Source: Prochilodus magdalenae (lineage: Eukaryota > Chordata > Actinopteri > Characiformes > Prochilodontidae). From it: DNA of 64,000 bases. The notes beneath the pieces were generated by a model. That model worked only from the letters and a program-made list of their open reading frames with translations, was not told where the DNA came from and did not search any database. Location of the stretch: positions 1,067,501-1,131,500 of the forward strand of contig JAMWET010001330.1 in assembly GCA_024036415.1 (NCBI GenBank). Direction: 5' to 3'. A program made the translations under genes and the position numbers. Shown in pieces: positions 28,140 through 41,138 of the stretch; the first letter of the stretch is position 1, and the number at the start of each line of letters is the position of its first letter.

Positions 28140-28690
28140 GAAAATGCAATAATACACCCAGAAGTAAACAATCAACAGAAATGTAATAACTTGGTGGGTA
28201 AGTTTGATATTGTGAGAAATGCACGTGAAGTGTCACGCTTGGCTGTGTGTGTGACATAAGCAAGGATGGGTCTTATCTCTGTACACAACAGGCCCAACTG
28301 TGGACATTTAGCGAGATGCAGAACTGCATGCATGCAGATCAGTACGACTGCCATGGAGTGACTCAGAATGGCAGCGGATCATCTTGTGACAAGTCCTCTT
28401 TTGTTTTGGTGGCGATGTCTAGTCCAACAAATCCATGTGGGGAGGCACCATGGTCAGCGCCAAAATGAACGATTTGTTGTCACATGTCCAGAAGGCCTGG
28501 TATCACTCCATCTCCACCCCTACCACAAAATCTGCAGGAACTGTGTGAGAATACTCAAGCTACATGGGATGGATTATCACAGGACACCATTAGGAACCTC
28601 TGCAACGCCATGCAGAGACGTCGTGCATGTTGCATTAGTTAGGGTTGAGGTTCCTTATGGTGTCCTGTGATTATCACAAATCCATCTCGT
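28140..28690 (+). mobile_element. Decayed Tc1-like element with inverted tail
   Basis: Shares the '5-prime' words 'ttggtgggtaagtttgatat' and 'gtgagaaatgc', the catalytic-region words 'gtggggaggcaccatggtca', and the end words 'ttatcacaggacaccattag' with the copy at 43.3-43.7 kb, and the middle part with 1-310 (minus). A 25-base inverted repeat, 28576-28600 against 28647-28671 with one mismatch, closes the end. It is internally deleted and frame-broken. Confidence 0.65.
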
Positions 28691-29600
28691 GATAATCCGA
28701 GACACAGAGAGAGGCAGAGAGACAGAATATTACATACACTTTCCATATTACATATCATATATACATATTTTTCCCATGCAGTACTGATGAAACTGTTGTA
28801 TATAACTAATTATATTATTATATAATTATGTTGTCAGTATGTAGGCTAAAAAGGTCTCATGTGTACCTTTAGTAGAACACTTTTAGTGCTATATACATTT
28901 AAACAGATGTTTCTAATCTCAGTTTCATCTAGTATACCTGATTTAACTCATTAACTGATTATTTCCTTGGTATGTGGGTGGAAGGGAAAACACAAACTGT
29001 GTGCAGAGCATGTCCCTAGGACCCTAGGAAACTCATATACATTATTAATAATAACAGTAATAAAATAATAAAAAAATAGAAAATAACTGTCCATAAGTAA
29101 AATGATACATGTTAAAAAATCAGATTTTGTAATTACATTGAGCATTCACATGGACCCTGCTGTGGTGGTTTTGTACTTAAGAACCCTGAAGAACCCTATT
29201 TTTAGAAGTAAAAGAGGTCTGCGTTCTAGTGCTAGATGGTCACAGACTGCAGAATTAATGGTTGCAGCCTAACAGTAAGTAAGGCAGGTGTCACTGTTGC
29301 CATGACCACAGCCCCTGAGGCTCCACCCCATTCACCCTCTTCTTGACTCAGAGCTCCTATGTCTTGTTATCTGCATCACCCCTGCATGCATATATCGCCT
29401 GTATTTCCTCTGTGCTTACACTCACGCTTTGTCGAATACCCAGTGTCTAGTTATCTGGTCAGCTTATCCTTATCTGCTCCTTGTATCTTGTCTGTTATCT
29501 TCTTTTATGTCCTTCTGTTGTACCACATTTAGTGACAGATACTGAGCACTTGCATTCTTCCATACATGCAGCATGACCACTGAAAAGAGTGACTGGAAAT

Positions 29601-29617
29601 CCCCCCCCCCCCCCCCC
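29601..29617. repeat. Poly-C tract (17 C)
   Basis: An uninterrupted run of 17 cytosines, poly-G on the other strand. Confidence 0.95.
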
Positions 29618-29879
29618 AACCTAAACCTGTTTTTGTTATTATAGAGTCATATATATATGTATGTGTTTATGTGAGGCATTTTTCTCAGTTCGCTTATATG
29701 CCACTACAATTTACTCTATGTTTTCTGGAATCAATACAATAGGTGCTTTAACCTGTGGGCAATGTGGCTTCAGGTGCCCATGGGCCCCAAGGGTCGTGTA
29801 GCACATGGCATCATGTTTTATACAGCTACATATTTCCCTTCCAGGTGTAGATGTGTAGTCTCCCAGAACCCAGGACTTT

Positions 29880-30235
29880 GTTTTCAGGAATGAAAGTTGG
29901 TAGGTAGATTTGACATTGTGAGACATGCGAATGATTCAAGTTTCACACTCAACTGACCCAACAGCCACAATTGCTGACATTCAGCAAGCATTGATGTCAT
30001 CCATGAGTCGTTCTTTGAGTGCTAGCACCATTGGCAGATGGCTTCTCAACGTAGGACTACATGCACAAAGACCATTACGATGACTGCCCTTAACACCTCG
30101 CCAAAAACTGCAATGGTGTCATGACAGGCTGTCATTGAGTGACTTAGGATGGCAGCAGGTCATCTTCAGAGATAAGAGTCCTGCTTTTGTCATGGTTGAG
30201 GCGACCAACTAATCCAACCACAGGAGTGAATATGT
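29880..30235 (+). mobile_element. Decayed Tc1-like transposase fragment
   Basis: Begins with the same 'ttggtaggtagatttgacat' and 'gtgagacatgcgaatga' words as the 43.3-kb copy. It then encodes, with stops, 'SSMSRSLSASTIGRWLLNVG' (DNA-binding domain), 'TPRQKLQWCHDRLS' and 'WQQVIFRDKSPAFVMVEA', where the catalytic Asp block reads FRDKS. It is the most complete N-terminal half of this family in the window, but it is dead. Confidence 0.7.
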
Positions 30236-31799
30236 AGTCAAAATTAATAAGAAATGAAACCCAGTGTGTACCACATCAGTCCCTCTGTTTCAGACACACC
30301 GTCTTTAAAAAAAATGGATTATTTAATTCATATTTTTAAATGTGAAGAACCTCAGGCTGTCACTTATTTACTCAGTCACATTTTGACTTAGTCATATTTG
30401 GCAGGCTGAAGAGTTTCCACAAAAAAGGGCCAAGTTAGCATTTTCCTTTCCTTTTTTTTATTTTATTTTTTTATTTTTTACAAATTTTGGGATAATTTGA
30501 TGGGGTAATGATACAGCACCTGTATATCGGCATACAGATAATACGTCGGTTAAATTCAGTGGTCAGTTTTTTTATATATATATAAAGAAGGTAACCCACT
30601 TTGTGGAAGACACAATCTCCACAATCTCAACCCTACTCTACAAATACAGATCTTTACAACAGTGATCTAATTGGATGGTTCCAAAGCTACAGAGGTAGTC
30701 CAGCACCTGAGTGCCAGTGTGATGGATTGATGGCCCAGAGGCGAGAACCAGAACAAGGCTTTTCATTCATCTGCAAAAACAGAGGGTGCATCAAGCTTTC
30801 TGCATTTGCATGACTACACCTCCATGCTGTTCATTACCAGTTGATGAATGTGGACGTGTATAACAGAGGTTTGTTTAAGCCCTTTAGGGTGTCTCATGAA
30901 CATTTCGTTGCCTTCTTCTCTCTTTCACTCCCTCTTACTTTCTACTCCATTATTCTCAACTACGTATAATGCAGGTCATCAGTCAACCACCCACTCCTTA
31001 TTATCCCTTCCCTTTATGTCAGAGGAGCAGTCCCCAGCTACAGATGGGGCTAAATCCAGATGACTGTTTGGTCAAAGCTGTTCTGCTTATTTTCCAATGT
31101 TCACTGTCAGTGCACTCTGATGGAGCCATTATTCTTTGGCACTGACAGGATCACGTTTAGGATTTGCATGCACTCTGTATAGTTAGTGGATTTTTGCACT
31201 ATGGTGCAAAATGAAGGCATTACTCATTCAGCATTCATGCACATTGATTCAAGAGAGATAAAACATCCATTTGTTGCCTTTCAGGAGATTTGCCATGTTG
31301 TGATCATGATATTGAGAGACAAAAACAATAACGTGACTATCAGGAAGCCCTTTCCCTAAAGTATGTACATTTGTAACCTAAATGACCCTAAAAGCTACAA
31401 TTTTTCACATTTTCCAAGAAAGATAAATCATAACAGTAATATCATTCAGCATTTTCCTATATTCTATCATATTCCATCATATCTATAAAAGTTACATGCA
31501 ACCAGGTATTTGACTATTAGAACTTATAGTACATATATGAAGCATTACTTTTTTCTGTTTCTGTTTCATGTATATAGGGATTCAAACTGGATGTGGTGTT
31601 GATTATGTACTCTAGGGATGTTAGGTAGTTGATGTGTGCATTGCTCACATTGCCAGCATGCCATGATATGTCCTAAGTAGCGCTTGTGGTGGACGAAGCT
31701 TGGTGTGGACTTGATATATAGAAGACAAGGCAAAGGTTGACTGGACATACATATACATGGTGTATAGAAGTCCCTTTTGATGGGGGCAAATCTCATATA
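30236..31799. other. No gene recognised
   Basis: No supported exon. The frame at 30601-30813 is compositionally protein-like but has no domain or splice context that I could establish. Confidence 0.4.
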
Positions 31800-32035
31800 T
31801 ACCAACCAGCCATAACATTGATTGACAGAACACCTTCACTGAACACATTCTTGTTTCCACACATATTGTCTATTTTATTGGCTCACTTACTATATAGGTG
31901 TACTCTGTAGTTCTACAGTTACACACTGTAGTTTATCTGTTTCTCTGCATATTTTATTATACCCTCTTCACCCTGCTCTTCAGTGGTCAAGACCCCCTAC
32001 AGAATATCCTCATGGCAGGTATAGTTTAGTTAGGA
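31800..32035. repeat. Palindromic MITE-like repeat, copy 2 (partial)
   Basis: Starts 'accaaccagccataacattg' and carries 'gttctacagttaca', 'actgtagtttatctgtttct' and 'cagtggtcaagacccc', which match the start of the 32.3-kb copy. Only one end of the element is present. Confidence 0.65.
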
Positions 32036-32269
32036 TCAGAACAGATAACAGATCTACCTACCATGGAAGTGTTAACTTGTATTGTGATCTTCCATAAAGC
32101 GCTTGAAACTAGATTGCATTTAAAAGTCATTGCTGCCCTCCTATGGCTGCCGTGAATACTGCACTCTGTGTTTTTTATAAGGTAGGGAAAATCCCTTACT
32201 GAGTAATGCTGGAGTGTATAATCAGGGACAAAAATCTTAATTAATCTTAATTTAAAAATTAATCTTAAT

Positions 32270-33115
32270 TAACTCTTGTTTCACTGACCTGTATACTCAT
32301 TGTCCATTTTAGCAGATCCATTTACAATACCGGAGCACTTCAGTTCTACAGTTACAGACTGTAGTCCGTCTTATATACTGCATAGTTTGTTATTACCCCT
32401 TTACCCTGTTCTCCAGTGATCAGGACCTCAGGACCACCACAGAGCAGGTATTATGTGGGTGGTGGATCATTGTCAGCACTGCAGTGACACTGACGTGGTG
32501 GTGTTTTAAACACCTCAGTGTCACTGCTGGACCGAGAATCATCCACCAACCAAAACTATCCAGTAAGTAGGGTCCTGTGAGCAGCATCCTGTGAACACTG
32601 ATTAAGGACTAGAGCACGGGTTCTCAACCTTTTCCACGCCGAAACCCACCTGATAATTAATACAAAGCATAGCGGCCCACCAGGAAACTAAACTCAAATT
32701 TTATAAATACATTTTCCCTAAAAAATTTGGTTACACTGGGATGGATTTATTTATATTAATATACTTATTTAACAGTAATATGGTTATATATGACCTTTCT
32801 GACCCACTACAATCTACTGCCTCGACCTGAGTATAGGCCCACGGCCCAACAGAGGGCCGCTGGTGGTGCCCAGCCCATAGATTGAGAAACACTGGATTAA
32901 AGGACAACCAATACAAACTACGCAGAGGGGCTGTCTCTGACTTTAAAGCCACAAACTCTTGGCATTAATGTAGGTCTTAATTTAGTGGACAATGAGTTGA
33001 CGCAGTTTCCTCACATTACTACGGTATCTGTACTCACACCAGCGAGACCACCACCCTGTCAGTGTCATTGCAGGGCTGAGAATGCGGAAACCTAATAAAG
33101 TGGCCATAAACTCAC
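32270..33115. repeat. Palindromic MITE-like repeat, copy 3
   Basis: Contains 'gttctacagttacagactgt', 'ggaccaccacagagcaggta', 'actgcagtgacactgacgtg' and 'ccaccaaccaaaactatcca', and near 33055 the reverse-complement type words 'gtcagtgtcattgcagggct'. About 250 bases of unrelated sequence around 32600-32900 ('ttctcaacctttt', 'gattgagaaacactgg') look like a second repeat nested inside. Confidence 0.6.
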
Positions 33116-35869
33116 CAACATAAACAAAAGAGCACGACAGTTAACTGTGAACATTATAATCAAATCTACAGTAATTTCATCCACAGCCCTCATCAAGTGC
33201 CAGATTGCTCAACTTACGAGTCATGGCTAGAGATTTTGTTTGTCTGGTGGATCCAACAGGCTCCTAGTTCTACAGAGAGAGTTATATATGTGAAACCAGA
33301 TAAAGAGCAAAACAGGGCCGTGGTTAGTACCTTTGATTTAATTATGATGATCTATTTTTAGCTATTATCATCACTTTTCCACATGTCAGTCATATTACAG
33401 TTCATAATCTGTAAACTACATAAGCCCTGGAGGAAGATCTGCAGCACTCTGTCTGCAAACGTCAGTATAGATGTGAGTGGATTTTTGCTAAAGGCTCACT
33501 AAAATAACATTTAGGCCTACCTGAAAATACTGCACAAACAACATAAATGCTTGCTGCCTCGGCTGTTTCATTTGCGCTGAGTAGTGTTTTTTCCCTGCTG
33601 CTGTGTTTAAAAAAAATGAGCATTCGCTTAAAAATGCTATTTTTCTTCTGTACTGAACCCCCAATACTTACCTGCTCTATATATCTGGGAATTGTGTTTT
33701 TACTCAGCTGCTTGTTAGCACGCCAAATTTAGCTTTACCAGAGCTCAATAAAAAGGGATAGGCCATAAATCACTAATGTTTGCTTATCTGACAGGACAAC
33801 TGTATTAGAAGCATGAATTTTAAGAAGCTTCACAGATGTTGTGAGTTTGAAATAATTATATATATATATATATATGTATATATCACATGGCAGGGCTGTA
33901 TATATTTGTTTTTATATATACATATAGTAATAGTAGAGGTCAAACAGCATTGAGCAAAATGAGTATTACAAGCTATGAGTTCTTGTAAATCAGAGGTTAA
34001 TAAAAAAAAGTAATATAATACAATCAAAGAAGAATATATTTTAACATAAAAGGAAACATTTTGCTTTAAACATTCTTACAAGATAGTCAGAACTATTTCT
34101 ATAACCATTTCTAAAACACACAAAAGTATAAACTACTGTTAACAACATTGACACATTGAACATTGTTGAAATGAACCACGTGTCCTTGAATCAGGTATGC
34201 TTTTTTTATTTGGAGCAAATCAGAAAGATGTGCCTGTCCACTCTATACCTCTTGGTCAAAAATATTATAGAGGAGTGCAAGCAAATGCCTTTCTGACAAC
34301 CATTTGCAGCCAGCAATGAGAATCAGTATACAGTGCATTATAAAACAAGGACGCCCCCTACTGATTATAGCTATAACACTCCTGGCCTCAGACAGTCAAC
34401 CAATCAAATGTGTTTTTTTTTTTTTAGAAATTGTTTGAAAAATGACTTTTTTTGAAAAATATTATCATTAAACACATCACAGACTCCCAGCCGAGCAGCA
34501 CAGGGGTCAGAACCAGTCACATGACACTGCCAGATGACCTGAACAGGTCTGATGCTTGCTTTGAGGCCCTCATAGTAGACTGTTAGAGAGAGGCTCTGGT
34601 CACAGAGCACACACAGAACCCACTGCTCACTGTGTTGTCAGTACATGTGCCTAAAGCTCTAAAGACAACAAACCCTTGGAAGGCAGCTGACTCAGACACA
34701 GACATCTCAGGGCATGCACTCAGGAGCCCGTTCACGAGTCAAAGCTTACTCTTTGGTAAATAGAAGAGCATACCTACAACACAGTTCACTGAAAGTTGTA
34801 ACTGTAGTATGCTGTCAACTTTGATTTGGCCATAAGACTGTAATCAATTCAGCCATACATGTAGGTTTTACTGTTTTTCCTGGAACACAAAGTTGTTTCT
34901 GATGTGTACAACCCAACACTGTGGTGTGAGGATGTCCCAAAACATACACCCAAACATTGGTGATCTATGAGCCATGAGATCTGTTCAATTTTATCTATGC
35001 TGAATACAATAAAATGATTTTAAAGTAGGGTATTAAGGTTGGATATCACATTTTGTCTCTGACAGGGTCTTGGTAGTTTGGACTTTAAACTATTTGTACA
35101 AGCTATGATGTAATCTCTAAGTGGACAAAGCACTTTTTGTAAGTCGCCTGCTAAAAGCCATAAATATAAATGTACATATCGATTTCAGAGTTTACCTGAT
35201 GATAGAGACACTGGCATGGTGAGAGTGAGAAAGTTGGAGCTACAGAAAACTCTTTGGCCTGTTTACCGCTGTCTCAGTTTGTGCCAGGGTGAATGAGGTG
35301 CGGCAAGGGGGGTTTCATGCATGACCATTTTCAGGTGCTCCTGTACACAATAAAAATGACAAAAGATCATTTCATTTATCCCCTTTAGGATAAATGGTGC
35401 CTGCTTTGAACATTAAGGCATGTTTGTTAAAAATCAGTTTGACTTTTTCCCCTTTGACTTTTCTTTTTTCTTTTCATTTTAAAAAGAAGGAAAACTGGTT
35501 GAACTACTGTTAGGGAGGCTAAAAACAGGAAACTTTCTCAAGAGCAGTGTATATAGTGGAAACGGGATTCGGGACGTAGATATAAATACATGCTTCATAT
35601 TTGATTGAATACATCTCCACATCCGCCATGTTTGAGGGGTGAAGATTTGCTTGTAAACAAATGCACATGTACTAGTATATGATGATTAAATTGACCATGA
35701 CATGTTTATTACTCAAGAGTTTTTCACAAAATTTGCTTTGTTATGGAATATTTATGCACATTGCTGATTACTAAAACATACATAGCGCTATATTTGTAAT
35801 GTGTCTTGGTTTGCAAACACATTTATAGGAGGATCTGTTTCAACCATATAAAGTGTCTGAGTGAAATAA
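33116..35869. other. No gene recognised; (AT)n at 33856-33876
   Basis: AT-rich, with a short (AT)n tract. No supported exon. Confidence 0.4.
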
Positions 35870-36190
35870 CAGGGTGACACGGTGGCGCCATAGTCACCTC
35901 ACAGAAAGAAGAGTGGGGCCTTTCTGTGTGGAGTTTCCAAGTTCTCCTATTGTCTGTGTGGATTTACTCATACACACCATGGACATGCAGCCCGGTGAAC
36001 TGAAAATGCTAAGTTTCCCCTGGGTGTGTATTTGTGTGTGTGAAGGCATATGTCTGTCTGTGTCTGCCTTGTGATAGACTGGTGGCCTGTCCAGGGTGTA
36101 ACCTGCTTTCCACCCTTTGAGAGCTGGGATAGGCTCCAGCATTCCCCATGACCGAGTGGGATTAAGCGGTTTAGAAGATGGGTGAGTTAG
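35870..36190 (+). repeat. Dispersed SINE-like repeat, copy 3
   Basis: Best copy of the family: 'agggtgacacggtggcgcca', 'gtgatagactggtggcctgt', 'ccagggtgtaacctgc', 'gctgggataggctccagc', then 'gggattaagcggtttagaag'. The start resembles a tRNA-like or structural leader, but no clean promoter boxes are seen. Confidence 0.75.
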
Positions 36191-38504
36191 TGATTATTAC
36201 AGATCCCTGCTTACTCAGCATTAACAATCATTGTAAATATATTCAAACAAAACAATCACACCAACAGCTTCTCTGTGCTTCCCCAACCACAAGGTCATCT
36301 CCATTACATAACCCTATACTTTCTGAGTACAACAGTCTTTAAATAGTACGTTTGGACTGTGTCCAGTTGGACAGGGTTATTGACTATTCCAACCGTGGCG
36401 GCAAGTTTGATAAAAATTGCATATTATTATTTTATTTAAAATTATAGAGTTATGTTTACAGTGATATATTGAGGGGGACCCATCTGCCCCCATCATGATT
36501 ACTACCTATGGGTTAATTAGTTGTATCAATGGTGAGGCCTTCTAGATTAAGAACAGCCGTTTCTTCTGTACATAATTTGGCAATGATCCAATGGCACTCA
36601 TGTGTCTGGGCGTATTTAAACATGTTCCTGTGTTGAGCAGACCAACTGCCACGCCTGCAAACTGAATAGAAATAAAGTCTGTTCTCCAGATGCAAGGCTG
36701 AGCTTCCTGTTTCTAATTGCAAAAAAAAAATTAGAATTTTAACATCAAATGTTCTTTTTTTACTGCACAATTTGGAAAGTAGAATTACCACATGATTAAA
36801 TATCTTCATATTATAATGAGCTGGAAAATATAGGAAGCTCTTACTAGTGAAACTAGTTCTTACTAGCTGAATTCTTGAAAGCCTACTAATATAAATATAT
36901 ATGTGTTTCAGGTTTGTGTTTTTACTGATGGCAATAACATGTTTTGTTCTTCCAGCTAAATTTCCAAAACTATGAAATAGTGGACTGAAAGCTGAAACAT
37001 CTTGCCGTAGTCCAGGACTTGTTTAAAATAGTGACACTGTTTGTTGTACTTGGCTAGGAGTCCAAGGCTGTGAACTTTGTGCAAAAGCCCACAGTCTGTC
37101 CAGTTTGCAGGTATAATTGTGTTGTTACTGATACAGATATTTAAATTCTCACAGGTTTATCTCATGAAGGACCATGATCACTTTGTGTATTTTATGTTAC
37201 TGCATTAATAGGCCGTTTTATAGCACTCTCTATAATTAATGGATCTGAATGTTCTGAATAAATCACTTCACTGTTGACAAAAGAAGAAAGAAGAAGGGGG
37301 TATTTGAGGTATTAAAGGTAGCAGTAAGTAGTGCTGATCAAAATCACCTGTAGTGCAAAAATCAAACCTGATCTGAAGCTTTGCTTATCTATCACTAAAT
37401 AAACAGCGTTTTTCGTAAGTGACGTGGGGCCATTTACTGGATTTTGGTAATCATTTATCTGTGCAAACAAAAGGGTATTGACCCTTTATTTACAAACTGC
37501 TTTTGCATTTGAAAGGAATAAAAAATACAACATAGACTGCTAACCTAGTTGGACATCTAGTATTTTAAAAATAAAAATGTAAATATGAAATGTAAAAGTT
37601 CATGTTCTGAGTTTGAGTAGTATTTCAGGATGAATTTGTGGGGAACTATAATTTATGATGTGTGCTAAATCCTAATACATCACAATAAATCATAGTATAT
37701 CAAAACATACTATATGCCATGCTAAATAAAATTCCACTAGCCAATCAGGCTGCAGAATACATAATTCACCTCCTAAATGCTTATAGCTAAACAGTAATGA
37801 CTGGTCAGATCCAATTAGGATTCAATTAACATTGCAGTTTGCTAATTTAACTAGTCAGAATTAGAATTCACTCATTCATGTAAGTATACTGACATATTTG
37901 ATCCAAGCCATTGACCATTCTGGGTCATCCGGTGGGGGGAGGTGGGCATGTGTGTTGGGGTGGGGTTGGGAGGTCCGGTGCTGGAGCTTTAATGCCAGAA
38001 AATTCCTTTTGTCAATCAGAGCACATGCTAATACAGGCTATGTTTGCTTAGCCAGGAGGGCTGGGTGCATCCTAAAGTAGCTGAATTCATTATTTTACCA
38101 AACGGAATTAGGCCTAGTCCTGGGCTACATGGACAATTAATTGTCTGATTGTGAAACTTTTATCCTGGATTATGCCTAATTCCCATCCCTGATACTGATC
38201 GCTTTTAATAATAATTCTGAAATGCTGATCTTTTTCATTTTGCAGAATTAATAGAATTAATAGAACTAATAGAATTAAACAAATAGATGTAGTCATGTGC
38301 AGAAGTCTGAGCAACAATTGGTGAAACGACATGTTTTGCTGATGTGAAAATAATTTAGCATATGTTCTACAGGAAACGAGAGATAATATGGCCGTTTTCT
38401 ACCAGTGTTAATAGCTTGTTCACTATTATTTGATTGCAATTATTTTTCACACATTTTAGAATGCTGAATTCATCTGAATATTTTTATCAGTCAAATTCAA
38501 GCAA
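36191..38504. other. No gene recognised
   Basis: No supported exon or repeat apart from a G-rich stretch at 37930-37980. Confidence 0.4.
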
Positions 38505-38700
38505 ATGAAGTCAAGTCAAGTTTATTTATATAGCACCTGATGTTTACAACATTGAGCAAGATAAAGGAGACAAGGAAAAACTCTCTCAAGGCAAGAGGAA
38601 GAACCCTTGATAGGAACCAAAACTCAGAAGGGCGGTCCATCCTCCTTGGTTTGACACCAGATAGCAAAACAAGCACATAAAAGTGCAATAACTTACTGTA
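38505..38700 (-). mobile_element. LINE 3' UTR fragment
   Basis: 'tttatttatatagcacctga', 'aggaaaaactctctcaaggc' and 'gaagaacccttgataggaac' correspond to 58500-58640 ('aagaaaaactcccttaag', 'gaagaaccctcgagaggaac'). It is therefore a diverged copy of the same LINE family's 3' region, minus orientation. Confidence 0.6.
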
Positions 38701-38879
38701 GCCCGGTTGTAAAGTTTATTATTATTGTTTAAATTCTTGCAGTTATACATTGTTTTTGTGATGAGATTTTGTCTGTGAACGATAGGGGGAGATCTCTCAT
38801 TTCTCCATACTGGAACCGGATTATACTATTAATCGGTTAACCAGAGTGTCAATCAATCACTCTTCAATTTCTGTTGAAA

Positions 38880-39400
38880 CGGGGGTGCAGAGTTAGTCAG
38901 CAGGGGGGAAGACGCGAGAGAGAAGGGGAGAGAAAAGGGCCACAGTAATGTTTTATCGTTTATTTTCCTAGCGAAAGGTGAAGAGAGTTCAGGTATTTAC
39001 TGATAATGCCCTAGGGGTTCAGTTTGTGGTAGCCGCTAATTTGGTTGTAGCAGTTAGCGGGTTGTAGCTCGCAGGCTAATGCGAGTCGGTGGCCGTTTTA
39101 CCACGCGCTTGAAATGGCGGCACTCGTGACGTGGGCTGTTCAGTAATACTCCTCAGGACAAGGTCAGATAGACCCCAAAGCGGCCGAGGAGCTGTGTGGG
39201 ACCGCTGACGAAGTGTCCACTGCCTTCATTGTTGTGCTGTTGGGAGCATACCCCAGGACTCCTTCGTCTGAGTCGATTCCTTTGGCTCATCTGAGTAGAA
39301 GGGGCTAACGCTTTAGCCACACCGCACCCGAGCATCGTACAGGCCTGGCCTGCTACGGTTGGTTGTTGAGTTCGTGTGTGTGGGCCCACGTTCATTATTT
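38880..39400. promoter_or_regulatory. CpG-dense promoter-like block
   Basis: CpG dinucleotides are far more frequent here than in the surrounding AT-rich DNA. An 'aaatggcggc' string (YY1-type motif) lies at 39112-39121 and 'tgacgtgg' (CRE/ATF-like) at 39127-39134. It lies about 1.7-2.2 kb upstream of the factor H start codon. It could be an upstream non-coding first exon or promoter of that gene, the promoter of an unseen transcript, or an LTR. Confidence 0.35.
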
Positions 39401-40948
39401 CTGAAAGAGTGTAAATGGTTTAGAAGTTAGTCCTGTTGTAATGCAACTGCTGTTGACTAGCCGTAGGGTTTGGAATGTTTGTATTAACATTTTGATTTTC
39501 CATCACTATTTTGGGAATGTGTTTACAAAGTGTTTGGAAATGCAGTGCTTTAACGTTTTTGTTTCAGTATCTTTGTCCATTTAATATTATTTTGTGGCTA
39601 AAAAGGAAGGAAAGTGAATAACAACCACAGCTTTGTTTTAATTTCCATGTCTGCTCTCATTCTTCAGAAACAAATATCAATTCGTCCTTCGCTATAGATT
39701 TGGTAGTTTTTCCTCTGTAGTGCTAACCTGCATCATCCTTTAATACTTGGAACCCATAGCCCCCTCCCCTATGTCTTAACTAACGTTGGTGCTAGGGAAA
39801 GGGGTGCTACGTTACTATTATATGCAATACTGAATAGAATAACCGATATCTGACACCACACAGGATGGGCAGTAGCTCCACATCAGACCATACACTTTGG
39901 TGAGTAGTTTAGCTCAGGCCAAGAAATCATACAATTAGCTCTGATAGAAGAACTGAAAACACTACGTAGTGTTGACGCAGTGAAGCAGTGACTCCTGCAG
40001 GCCTGGCTATTACAGCATAACAAAAAGGGAGAGCTGGAAGGAACAGCTGTTTAGAACAACCTTAGCTCCCTCTATATTGAGAAATCCCTACAGCAAGTTC
40101 AGCAGCTGTAAACTTCTTGCATGCATGTGTCTCTGATGTTGACTGAATAAGGAATGAAGGGTTTCTGATGTGAGTGTAAGTGATTTCTTGAGTGTCGTTT
40201 GCTCAGTTTTACACAAAATATAGATGGACAAAACAAAGGAAATGTTTGAATCACGTTTTGTGCCATACTACTGCAAAGATAGAGAAACATACTGTATATA
40301 GAAACATTGAATTTGACGCATGGGTGAGTTTGAGGAACCCAGATCGTAAATACAATTTTATACAATTTTAATATAAAAAATACCAATGAAATTGTTAAGC
40401 ACATTTATTTATTAATTGATTTTTATTTAGCTAATAAACGCATTAATTTTAACCACATCAAATCCACAAACCCAAGTCCTCTACAACATATAGACAAAAA
40501 TGAAACAAAACAATTTTTCTAAATATTTCTGACAATCTTTCCATAAATATTCAGGATTGTGACAGTGTTAGTAAAGTAATTCGTTGTGAAGGAATTGGTA
40601 ACTCATAAATGGGAAATATATACCAAATCACTGTTTTGTATTTTATTAGCATGTTTTATTTATGTTTCTGCATTCAAGCCAAAACCTTTGTGTGTTTTCA
40701 TTACAAAATGGTTTTGTAACTTGGCCATTGCCCTCAACATATCCTGCACAGGCAGACATGAACCAATGCATTTCACTTCTCAAAACTGACAGCTTTGGAG
40801 GCGATGCATTGCTTATTTATCTAGTCATCCCGCTAACTACACCAAAGCTTACTAGCATCTGCTGAAAAAGCAGGGTGGAAATCAAAGTATTTAAACATCT
40901 GTTGGAGAAATAACCCAAATGTGCACAAGGGGGGCTCTTTCAACTGAG
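39401..40948. other. No gene recognised
   Basis: Sequence upstream of factor H. No coding exon supported. Confidence 0.4.
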
Positions 40949-40961
40949 ATAAATGATTAAC
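40949..40961 (+). promoter_or_regulatory. Possible HNF1-type site
   Basis: The bases 'ataaatgattaac' differ from the consensus GTTAATNATTAAC at two positions and lie about 115 bases before the factor H start codon. HNF1 drives many liver plasma-protein genes, which fits the gene. The match alone is weak evidence. Confidence 0.3.
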
Positions 40962-41074
40962 TGAGGACTTTCATTGATCCACTGTCATCTGCGCTAACAT
41001 ATCAGAGTTAACATATCAGAAAGTAGACGACGAGAATCCCAGTGCTGAGACTGGGTGAAGGTCTGGGATCTAAA

Positions 41075-41138
41075 ATGGCAGTGGCTGTCGAAAGCTTCAT
41101 TTTTGCCCTTTTGGTTTGTTCCTTGACCTCAGCGCAAG
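41075..41138 (+). CDS. cfh: cfh exon 1: start codon and signal peptide
   Basis: Encodes 'MAVAVESFIFALLVCSLTSA' and Q, a typical signal peptide with a hydrophobic core and small residues before a likely cleavage after Ala. The donor 'ggtaagt' follows in phase 1. This ATG is chosen because it is the only one giving a signal peptide that splices in frame to CCP1. Confidence 0.88.
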
